A program made the translations under genes and the position numbers. A stretch of 5,401 nt of DNA from assembly GCA_006227785.1 (NCBI GenBank), contig SBFU01000049.1, positions 1-5,401 on the forward strand, written 5' to 3'. Of the stretch, positions 1 to 5,147 are shown in pieces. Origin of the DNA: Burkholderiales bacterium. Its GTDB lineage: Bacteria; Pseudomonadota; Gammaproteobacteria; Burkholderiales; Burkholderiaceae_C. Position 1 is the stretch's first letter. Each line of letters opens with the position of its first letter. The notes under the pieces are model-generated. The model ran no database searches. It saw only the letters and a program-made list of their open reading frames with translations, and was not told the DNA's origin.

Positions 1-794
1 AGCGCGATGTGCTGGATGCCTTCGCCGTGGTAGCGGTCCAGGTACTCCTGGATCTGACCGGCCTTGTCGTTGCCTTCTTCGTTGATCGGAATCCGGATCT
101 TGCCGCAGGGGCTGGTCATGGCCTTGCTCTTGATGCCGGTCTGCTGGCCTTCGAGGTCGAAGTAGCGGATTTCGCGGAAGTTGAAGATGCGTTCGTAGAA
201 GTCGGCCCATTCGGCCATGCGACCCCGGTGCACGTTGTGCGTGAGGTGGTCGATGTAGGTCAGGCCGTGACCGACCGGGTAAAGCTCGGCGCCGGGCAGG
301 GGCTCGAAGTCGACGTCGTAGAAGCCGATGTTGCCGATGTCACCCTCTTTCGCCCCGTTCTTCCCACGCCATTTGTCGATGAAGTAGATGATGGAGTCGC
401 CGATGCCCTTGATGGCCGGGATGTTCAGTTCGCCCGGGCCGGCCGCATTGGCATAGCCCCAGGCACCCATGGAAATGGCGCGCTCATAGGCCGCCTTGGC
501 ATCCTGGACCCGGAAGGCGATGGCACAGACGCTGGGGCCGTGCAGGCGGGCGAAACGTTGCGCGAAGCTGTCGGGCTCGGCGTTGATGATGAAGTTGATT
601 TCGCCCTGGCGGTAGAGCGTCACGTTTTTGTGGCGGTGTTTCGCGATGGCCTTGAAGCCCATGTTCTGGAACAGTGCGCCCATGGCGGCCGGATCGGGGG
701 CGGCGTATTCGATGAACTCGAAGCCGTCGGTCCCCATGGGGTTTGGCCAATCGGTTGCGATTTGGGCGGCGTTCTCTGGCAGTGCGGCATTCAT
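1..794 (-). CDS. hppD: 4-hydroxyphenylpyruvate dioxygenase, 3' end cut off by the window edge
   Basis: Cytosolic non-haem Fe(II) enzyme that converts 4-hydroxyphenylpyruvate and O2 to homogentisate and CO2, the second step of tyrosine degradation. Reading the minus strand from the ATG at 794-792 gives 264 residues without a stop before the window ends; bacterial family members are about 350-370 aa, so roughly the last quarter is missing. Seen: N-terminal MNAALPENAA; a first vicinal-oxygen-chelate domain around residues 23-150 (GTDGFEFIEYAAPDP, GEINFIINAEPDSFA); then the catalytic domain with DHLTHNV (His183) and GEGIQHIA (His262). By family knowledge these are the first two iron ligands; the third, a Glu, lies outside the window. 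FNFREIRYFD and SKAMTSPCGKIRIPINEE are also typical of the family. The start is supported by an AGGAG Shine-Dalgarno at 801-805, six bases upstream of the ATG. It is transcribed divergently from an Lrp-type gene that probably regulates it (inference). Confidence 0.96.
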   Translation of the reverse strand, partial: MNAALPENAAQIATDWPNPMGTDGFEFIEYAAPDPAAMGALFQNMGFKAIAKHRHKNVTLYRQGEINFIINAEPDSFAQRFARLHGPSVCAIAFRVQDAKAAYERAISMGAWGYANAAGPGELNIPAIKGIGDSIIYFIDKWRGKNGAKEGDIGNIGFYDVDFEPLPGAELYPVGHGLTYIDHLTHNVHRGRMAEWADFYERIFNFREIRYFDLEGQQTGIKSKAMTSPCGKIRIPINEEGNDKAGQIQEYLDRYHGEGIQHIA

Positions 795-800
795 GGCTGT

Positions 801-805
801 CTCCT
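801..805 (-). promoter_or_regulatory. Ribosome binding site of hppD
   Basis: On the minus strand this reads AGGAG, followed by six bases and then the ATG at 794-792. It is the only clear Shine-Dalgarno in the window, and it fixes the hppD start over the in-frame internal ATG at codon 20. Confidence 0.8.
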
Positions 806-884
806 GTTGGTGGGCGAGAAAGCGTCACTGTATCGGCGCAGGATGTCACGATTGCTGCGTTTTGGGGCGTGCCGCTTGTCCAAC

Positions 885-901
885 TTGCACCAAATCTGCA
901 A
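885..901. promoter_or_regulatory. Inverted repeat in the hppD/lrp divergent region, candidate operator
   Basis: The sequence TTGCA-CCAAATC-TGCAA is a perfect 5-bp dyad with a 7-bp A/T-rich centre, 17 bp in all. It sits just upstream of the regulator start and about 90 bp upstream of the hppD start. The left arm extended by one base (CTTGCA, 884-889) pairs again with TGCAAG at 913-918, which gives three related half-sites in 35 bp. Lrp/AsnC proteins usually bind short A/T-centred dyads, often several in phase, near their own gene. A binding site for the adjacent regulator is therefore plausible but inferred. A weak promoter for the regulator overlaps the dyad: TTGTCC at 876-881, a 17-bp spacer and CAAAAT at 899-904. 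Confidence 0.45.
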
Positions 902-911
902 AATGCGAGAG

Positions 912-1385
912 ATGCAAGCACTTGACAAGCTCGACCGGCAAATACTGCGCAGACTGCAGGCCAATGGCCGGGCCACCTTCGACCAGATTGCAGAGCAGGT
1001 CGGTCTGTCGTCCAGTGCCGTGCTGCGTCGGGTTCGGCGGCTGGAGGAAGTGGGCATCATCGACCGCTATGTGGCCCTGGTGCGACCGGAGGCCGTGGGC
1101 TTGGGTCTGACCGCCTATGTCAACGTCCGGCTGGAGAAGCACGCGGAGGGCAACAAGCGCAACCCGATGGATGAGTTTCGGGCCAGCGTGATGGGCTGGC
1201 ACGAGGTGGTCGAATGTGTGGCGCTGACGGGGGAAATGGACTACCAGTTGCGCCTGGTGGTGGCCGACATGGCCGCCTACTCGCGCTTCATGATGGACAC
1301 CCTGCTCAAGCACCCCAGCGTGCAGGACTGCAAGACCAGTTTCGTGATGGACCGTGTCAAGAGCACCACAGCCTTGCCGGTGTGA
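912..1385 (+). CDS. Lrp/AsnC-family transcriptional regulator, probably of hppD
   Basis: DNA-binding regulator of about 157 aa, the normal size for Lrp/AsnC proteins. The N-terminus MQALDKLDRQILRRLQANGR is the classic family opening. A winged helix-turn-helix follows at about residues 20-50 (FDQIAEQVGLSSSAVLRRVRRLE, then GIIDRYVALVRPE). The C-terminal RAM effector and oligomerisation domain spans about 65-145, with GLGLTAYVNVRLE and VVECVALTGEMDYQLRLVV, the latter covering the region where family members bind amino acids. An alternative ATG at 903 would add MRE. Neither ATG has a convincing Shine-Dalgarno; 912 was chosen because it gives the family-typical N-terminus. The frame stays open far upstream, but only as an antisense shadow of hppD. 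Its divergent position next to hppD suggests control of tyrosine or phenylalanine catabolism, with an aromatic amino acid or keto acid as ligand; this is inferred from position only. Confidence 0.92.
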   Translation: MQALDKLDRQILRRLQANGRATFDQIAEQVGLSSSAVLRRVRRLEEVGIIDRYVALVRPEAVGLGLTAYVNVRLEKHAEGNKRNPMDEFRASVMGWHEVVECVALTGEMDYQLRLVVADMAAYSRFMMDTLLKHPSVQDCKTSFVMDRVKSTTALPV

Positions 1386-1424
1386 ACGGTCGCCCGAATG
1401 CCGCATGGCGGACATTTGTCACCC

Positions 1425-1438
1425 TCCAGGAACCTGGA
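1425..1438. repeat. Short inverted repeat after the Lrp-type gene
   Basis: TCCAGG-AA-CCTGGA is a perfect 6-bp dyad with a two-base centre, about 40 bp after the regulator stop codon. Flanking GTCAC (1418-1422) and GTGAC (1449-1453) can also pair and would form a larger imperfect hairpin. No T-run follows, so it does not look like an intrinsic terminator. It could be a protein-binding site or chance in GC-rich DNA. Confidence 0.3.
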
Positions 1439-1462
1439 TGCGCGTGGAGTGACCACCGGTAC

Positions 1463-1490
1463 TTGCAGGACTAGGGTTAACCCTTATATT
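1463..1490 (+). promoter_or_regulatory. Candidate promoter with palindromic operator for the GNAT gene
   Basis: A perfect 12-bp palindrome, AGGGTTAACCCT (1473-1484), is followed directly by TATATT (1485-1490), a 5-of-6 match to the sigma-70 -10 box. A weak -35-like TTGCAG lies at 1463-1468 with a 16-bp spacer, so the palindrome would fill the spacer and touch the -10 box. That is a position where a bound dimer would block RNA polymerase. The predicted transcription start, about seven bases after the -10 box, falls at or next to the A of the ATG at 1497. The palindrome and -10 match are seen; promoter activity and repression are inferred. Confidence 0.5.
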
Positions 1491-1496
1491 CGGCGC

Positions 1497-2219
1497 ATGA
1501 ACCGAGAAGCCGAATGGCTGGGTTCGGCGCCCCCTCCCGCACGGGAACTGGAGCAGCCGCCCGCCGCCGCCCCCGCCAATGAACCTGGCCGCGCCGAGCC
1601 ACAGCCCGCCGTGCCCATCCGGTCGCTGTCGGCTTCGCATGCCCGTGCCATCACGCGCCATCTGCTGGCGCTGGCGCCCCAGGACCGCTACCTGCGTTTC
1701 GGTTATGCCGCCACCGACGAGCAGATCCGCCGCTATGTCGAGCGCATCCACTTCGAGCGCGACGAGCTGCTGGGCATCTTCAACCGCCGTCTGGAGTTGA
1801 TCGCCATGGCTCACCTGGCGTTTTCAACCGACCCGCGCTGCCTCAGCTGTGCCGAGTTCGGCGTCTCCGTCGCTCGCGGTGCGCGGGGGCGGGGCTACGG
1901 CAGCCAGCTGTTCGAGCGGGCGGTCGTGCACGCCCGCAACGAGGGTGTGCAGATGCTGTTCATCCATGCGCTGAGCGAAAACACCGCCATGCTGCGCATC
2001 GCGCGCAAGGCCGGTGCCACCATCGTACGCGACGGACCTGAAAGCGAGGCGCACCTGCGTCTGCCGCCGGCCGACTTCGATTCGCACGTCAGCGAACTGG
2101 TGGACCGGCAGCTGGCCCTCACCGACTACCACCTCAAGGCACAGGCGCGCCGTTTCTGGCGGGTGCTCTCGGGACTGCAGTCGCTGCCGCAGGACGTGCT
2201 GCGTCGCATGCGCCTTTGA
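1497..2219 (+). CDS. GNAT-family N-acetyltransferase, substrate unknown
   Basis: Predicted 240-aa cytosolic acetyl-CoA-dependent acyltransferase. Residues 1-40 are a Pro/Ala/Glu-rich, probably disordered leader. The GNAT fold covers about 41-190. The acetyl-CoA pyrophosphate loop (motif A) is visible as FGVSVARGARGRGYGSQLFE around 121-140, matching R/Q-x-x-G-x-G/A as RGRGYG (130-135). Motif B follows as FIHALSENTAMLRIARKAGA (155-174). The stretch RYLRFGYAATDEQIRRYV (64-81) resembles the N-terminal part of other proteobacterial GNAT proteins. Residues 190-240 form a charged, probably helical tail. The ATG at 1497 has no Shine-Dalgarno; an upstream ATG at 1398 in the same frame is open but would run through the promoter-like region and the palindrome, so 1497 is preferred. 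The gene stands alone between the regulator and corC. Whether it acetylates a protein or a small molecule cannot be told from the sequence. Confidence 0.88.
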   Translation: MNREAEWLGSAPPPARELEQPPAAAPANEPGRAEPQPAVPIRSLSASHARAITRHLLALAPQDRYLRFGYAATDEQIRRYVERIHFERDELLGIFNRRLELIAMAHLAFSTDPRCLSCAEFGVSVARGARGRGYGSQLFERAVVHARNEGVQMLFIHALSENTAMLRIARKAGATIVRDGPESEAHLRLPPADFDSHVSELVDRQLALTDYHLKAQARRFWRVLSGLQSLPQDVLRRMRL

Positions 2220-2250
2220 GGAACTGCGCGGTCACGGCGCAGCGGTGACT

Positions 2251-2280
2251 TTGCGTGGCAGGGACCCCTTGGGTTATCCT
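2251..2280 (+). promoter_or_regulatory. Weak candidate promoter for corC-lnt
   Basis: TTGCGT (2251-2256) and TATCCT (2275-2280) resemble sigma-70 -35 and -10 boxes with an 18-bp spacer. Transcription would begin near 2287, leaving a leader of about 25 nt before the GTG start. The matches are modest (3 of 6 and 4 of 6), so this is tentative. No other stronger pair was seen in the 92-bp gap between the GNAT gene and corC. Confidence 0.3.
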
Positions 2281-2311
2281 TGCCCCCTGACCCAACTACC
2301 GCCCTCCTTCA

Positions 2312-3178
2312 GTGGCCGATTCCCCCCCCAGTAGCGGGCCGCAGCGCAGCCTGCGGCAACCCGACAAGCGCGGTCTGCTCCAGAAACTTGCCGAGTTCCT
2401 CCACCCCGGACCGGATTCCAAGGATGAGCTGATCGAAACCTTGGCCGAGGCCGAGGACAACGAGATCATCAATGCCGAATCGCGCGTCATGCTCGAAGGC
2501 GTGATCCGCATTGCCGACATGACGGCCGGCGATGTGATGGTGGCGGCGCCCCGCATGGATGTGCTCAACATCGATGCGCCCTACGAAGAGCTGCTGCACA
2601 TCGTCATCGACACGGCCCACTCGCGCTTCCCGGTGTACGAGGGTGAGCGGGAGAACATCATCGGCATTCTGCTGGCCAAAGACCTGCTCAAGCTGCAGCG
2701 GGCACCGGAGCTGAACCTGCGGGCCCTGTTGCGCCCGGCCACCTTTGTGCCCGAGAGCAAGGGCCTGAATGACCTGCTGCGCGAGTTCCGGGGCAACCGC
2801 AACCACCTGGCGATCGTGATCGACGAATTCGGCCGGGTGGCCGGCCTGATCACCATCGAGGACGTGCTGGAGGAGATCGTCGGCGAGATCGAAGACGAGT
2901 TCGATGTGGCCGAGGACGAGGGCGACATCTTTGCCCTGGCCGACAGCACATGGCGGGTCAGCGGTGACACGCCGGTCGAGCGCATCAACGAGTCGTTCGG
3001 GCTGGCCTTGCCGGAGGACGACTTCGACACCATCGGCGGCCTGATCGCGCACAACATGGGGCATGTGCCCAAACGCGGCGAGACGCACGACATCGATTCG
3101 CTGCATTTCGTGGTGCTGCACACCAAGGGCGGTGCGGTGAGGTGGTTCAAGGTCATGCCGCGACCGGTCGAGCCCTGA
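2312..3178 (+). CDS. corC: CorC/YbeX-type CBS-pair protein
   Basis: Predicted 288-aa protein matching the CorC/YbeX family (E. coli protein 292 aa), which has been linked to magnesium and cobalt efflux or homeostasis and to ribosome-related fitness; its molecular role remains debated. The N-terminus is polar, with no membrane segment. GLLQKLAEFLHPGPDSKDEL and AESRVMLEGVIRIADMTAGDVMV lead into CBS domain 1 (about 73-131, with SRFPVYEGERENIIGIL). CBS domain 2 spans about 138-196 (NHLAIVIDEFGRVAGLITIE, then EDVLEEIVGEIEDEFD). The CorC_HlyC transporter-associated domain fills about 206-284 (DSTWRVSGDTPVERINESFG, FDTIGGLIAHNMGHVPKRGE). The GTG at 2312 is used because no in-frame ATG occurs before residue 60, too late for the family. 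There is no Shine-Dalgarno ahead of it. An 8-C tract occupies codons 4-6. The gene is followed after 4 nt by lnt, the same partner as in E. coli ybeX-lnt. Confidence 0.95.
   Translation: MADSPPSSGPQRSLRQPDKRGLLQKLAEFLHPGPDSKDELIETLAEAEDNEIINAESRVMLEGVIRIADMTAGDVMVAAPRMDVLNIDAPYEELLHIVIDTAHSRFPVYEGERENIIGILLAKDLLKLQRAPELNLRALLRPATFVPESKGLNDLLREFRGNRNHLAIVIDEFGRVAGLITIEDVLEEIVGEIEDEFDVAEDEGDIFALADSTWRVSGDTPVERINESFGLALPEDDFDTIGGLIAHNMGHVPKRGETHDIDSLHFVVLHTKGGAVRWFKVMPRPVEP
2322..2329 (+). repeat. Homopolymer of eight C at the start of corC
   Basis: Eight consecutive C bases fall in codons 4-6 of corC (D-S-P-P-S). A gain or loss of one base would put the rest of the gene out of frame. Tracts of this length can slip during replication or transcription, but no sign of regulated slippage is visible here. 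Confidence 0.7.
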
Positions 3179-3182
3179 TCCG

Positions 3183-5030
3183 ATGACCAGGGGCAGGTCG
3201 GAGCCTTCGGTGCGCAGCCTGTTCGGCTCGCTGCATTCGCCCTCGACCTTTTCGCCGATGAGCGGAAGCGCGCCTGGCCGCCATGGCCGGGCAGGCGCCT
3301 GGATCTGGGCCTTGCTGTGCCTGATGGCCGGACTGCTGCAGGCGGCTTCGCTGGCCTGGCCCTGGGCGGACTGGTCCCTGCCCTGGACCCGGACGGGACA
3401 GCCCTCGGGCCTGTGGCAGTGGTTGACCCTGACCTTGCTGGTGCTGGCCCTTCAGTGGTCCGACAAGGGCACGCAGGCGGCCTGGCGAGGCGGCCTGTTT
3501 GCCACGGCCTGGCTGGCGGGCAGCTTCTGGTGGCTGTTCATTTCCATGCACGTCTACGGCGGGCTGCCAGCCTGGCTGGCGGTGCTGGCGGTGCTGGCGC
3601 TGGCCTCGGCGCTGTCCCTGTACTACGCGTTCGCGGCCTTTGCGATGTGGACCTGGGCGCCCCGGGCGCGATGGCTGCAGGCGTTGCTGTTTGCCGCCCT
3701 GTGGACACTCGCGGAGCTGGCGCGCGGGCGGTGGTTCACCGGTTTCCCCTGGGGCGCCGCCGGTTATGCCCAGATTGACCTGCTGGGTGCCTGGGCGCCA
3801 TGGATCGGGGTGTACGGCATGGGCTTCATGGCAGCGCTGCTGGCCTATGGCGCGGCCACGCTGTTGACCGTGACCTTCCGGGCCTTGCAGCGCTGGATCG
3901 AGGTGCCTGACCGCCGTCGGTCCAGGCCGCGCAGACGCGTTGGTGGCGGGTTGGTGCACCGCGTCCTGCACGCCCTGGCCGCCTGCCTGTTGTGGGGCGG
4001 TCTGCTGGGCGGCCTGCTGGCCGCGCCCCGGCTTCTGGTGCTCGCCCATGCCGATACCCGGGACACCGGAACGCTGCGCGTCTGGCTGCTGCAGGGCAAT
4101 GTGCCGCAGGACGAGAAGTTCGAGCCCGGCACCGGCGTGGCCGACGCACTGGCCTGGTATCCGGCGCAGCTGGCCGAGGCGCTGGCGGTGGCCAGCAGCA
4201 GCGACCTGGCGCCCCAGCTGGTGGTGGCGCCCGAGACCGCCTTGCCCTTGCTGCCGCAGCAACTGGGTGAGCCGTTCTGGGGGCCGTTGCTCAACGCCAT
4301 GGCCCGGCAGCCCGGGCCGGATCCCGCCTTGGGAACCCTCATCGGTCTGCCGCTGGGCAGTTTCGAGCGCGGTTACACCAATTCGGCCTGGGGCATCGAC
4401 AGGCAGGCCGCGACCGAGGCGCTGGCGCGCGCCAACGACCCTGGCGTGGCGCCGTTTTTCCGCTACGACAAGCACCATCTGGTGCCCTTTGGCGAGTTCA
4501 TTCCGCCCCTGTTCCGCTGGTTCACCGACCTGATGAACATCCCGCTGGGGGACTTCGACCGGGGTGCGCTGCCGCAGGCGCCCTGGTCCTTTGCCGGTCA
4601 GCGCATTGCGCCCAACATCTGCTACGAGGACCTGTTCGGGGAAGAGCTGGCGGCCGGATTCCGGGTGGCAGAGCAGGCGCCGACGGTGCTGGTCAACCTG
4701 AGCAACATAGGCTGGTTTGGCGACACCGTGGCGATCGACCAGCACCTGCACATCTCGCGTCTGCGTGCCATGGAACTGGGGCGTCCCATGCTCAGGGCCA
4801 CCAACACCGGCGCCACCGCGGCCATTGACCACCTGGGCCAGGTCAGCCATCTGATGCCCCGCCTGACCCGGGGCCGGCTGGAAGCGCAGGTGCAGGGGCG
4901 CGAGGGTTTGACACCGTATGCGCGCTGGGCATCCCGCTGGGGGTTGTGGCCGCTCTGGCTGCTCTGTCTGGGTGTGGTGTTGACCGTGGTGCTGGCGGGC
5001 CGGCTGCGTTCGCGCCGCCGTGCCGGCTGA
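3183..5030 (+). CDS. lnt: Apolipoprotein N-acyltransferase
   Basis: Inner-membrane enzyme that adds the third acyl chain, taken from phospholipid, to the N-terminal cysteine of apolipoproteins, the last step of lipoprotein maturation before Lol sorting. The 615-aa product has about seven hydrophobic segments (roughly residues 39-57, 78-92, 104-121, 129-156, 163-180, 201-232, 262-288). A nitrilase-type domain follows (about 298-570), then a C-terminal membrane helix (586-606), matching the family's eight-helix plan. The Glu-Lys-Cys catalytic triad is intact: E351 in VVAPETALPL, K430 in FRYDKHHLVPFGEF and C480 in PNICYEDLFGEE; E438 in PFGE is the further conserved glutamate. It is longer than the usual 510-540 aa because of an extended polar N-terminus and an Arg-rich loop at about 238-260. 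It begins 4 nt after the corC stop, suggesting translational coupling. ATG 3258 (Met26) is a possible alternative start; neither start has a Shine-Dalgarno. Confidence 0.96.
   Translation: MTRGRSEPSVRSLFGSLHSPSTFSPMSGSAPGRHGRAGAWIWALLCLMAGLLQAASLAWPWADWSLPWTRTGQPSGLWQWLTLTLLVLALQWSDKGTQAAWRGGLFATAWLAGSFWWLFISMHVYGGLPAWLAVLAVLALASALSLYYAFAAFAMWTWAPRARWLQALLFAALWTLAELARGRWFTGFPWGAAGYAQIDLLGAWAPWIGVYGMGFMAALLAYGAATLLTVTFRALQRWIEVPDRRRSRPRRRVGGGLVHRVLHALAACLLWGGLLGGLLAAPRLLVLAHADTRDTGTLRVWLLQGNVPQDEKFEPGTGVADALAWYPAQLAEALAVASSSDLAPQLVVAPETALPLLPQQLGEPFWGPLLNAMARQPGPDPALGTLIGLPLGSFERGYTNSAWGIDRQAATEALARANDPGVAPFFRYDKHHLVPFGEFIPPLFRWFTDLMNIPLGDFDRGALPQAPWSFAGQRIAPNICYEDLFGEELAAGFRVAEQAPTVLVNLSNIGWFGDTVAIDQHLHISRLRAMELGRPMLRATNTGATAAIDHLGQVSHLMPRLTRGRLEAQVQGREGLTPYARWASRWGLWPLWLLCLGVVLTVVLAGRLRSRRRAG
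3576..3602 (+). repeat. Nine-base tandem repeat inside lnt
   Basis: Two exact copies of CTGGCGGTG are followed by a one-mismatch copy, CTGGCGCTG. They are in frame and encode LAVLAVLAL in the fourth membrane helix (residues 132-140). Unit changes would add or remove three hydrophobic residues without a frameshift. This is probably codon-level simplicity in a Leu/Ala/Val helix. Confidence 0.6.
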
Positions 5031-5054
5031 CCGGTCGGGGCAGGCGAGCGGGTG

Positions 5055-5070
5055 CCCCGTAAAATCGGGG
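5055..5070 (+). promoter_or_regulatory. Candidate -10 region of the glyQ promoter inside a small dyad
   Basis: TAAAAT at 5060-5065 is a 5-of-6 match to the -10 box and is exactly enclosed by CCCCG (5055-5059) and CGGGG (5066-5070). No good -35 box is visible upstream, as that region is G-rich. Transcription from here would start near 5072 and give a leader of about 76 nt before glyQ. Confidence 0.4.
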
Positions 5071-5074
5071 GTCC

Positions 5075-5098
5075 GGGCTGCATCCGGCTGTGCAGCTC
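5075..5098 (+). other. Hairpin 1 in the lnt-glyQ spacer
   Basis: GCTGCA (5077-5082) and TGCAGC (5091-5096) form a perfect 6-bp stem around the 8-nt loop TCCGGCTG. A G-U pair (5076/5097) and a G-C pair (5075/5098) can lengthen the stem to eight. It lies just after the predicted transcription start of glyQ and could be a leader element or a stabilising 3' end for lnt mRNA. Confidence 0.4.
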
Positions 5099-5121
5099 GA
5101 TCCATCCGAACCTCTTCACCG

Positions 5122-5144
5122 GGCCGGCCTGCCGCCGGCCTTTT
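5122..5144 (+). terminator. Intrinsic-terminator-like hairpin directly ahead of glyQ
   Basis: GGCCGGC (5122-5128), the loop CTGCC and GCCGGCC (5134-5140) form a perfect, all-G/C 7-bp stem. It is followed at once by TTTT (5141-5144) and then, three bases later, the glyQ ATG. It may end the corC-lnt transcript, or it may act in the glyQ leader as an attenuator or translation block. The T-run is short, so termination strength is uncertain. Confidence 0.55.
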
Positions 5145-5147
5145 CGC

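Noticed and set aside
9..911. Open plus-strand extension of the Lrp-type gene back to position 9
   Set aside because: This stretch is antisense to hppD, whose minus-strand protein is clearly conserved. The Lrp family begins at about residue 1 of the chosen start, so a 300-residue N-terminal fusion is not credible.
2231..2252. Weak hairpin GTCAC/GTGAC followed by TTT after the GNAT gene, as a terminator
   Set aside because: The stem has only five pairs with a nine-base loop and three T, and it overlaps the candidate corC promoter. The support is too thin to call it a terminator.
2309..3121. 270-codon open frame on the minus strand opposite corC
   Set aside because: It is a shadow of a clearly recognisable CBS/CorC protein. 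Its translation is rich in His, Val and Gln without family features, and no Shine-Dalgarno or promoter was noted for it.
5072..5147. T-box riboswitch or glycine riboswitch ahead of glyQ
   Set aside because: The leader is only about 76 nt, far too short for either. I saw neither the T-box consensus nor glycine-aptamer features, and T-boxes are essentially a Firmicutes/Actinobacteria device.
5090..5147. Leader peptide starting at GTG 5090 within the glyQ leader
   Set aside because: The frame has no stop before glyQ, is not enriched in glycine codons and lacks a ribosome binding site.
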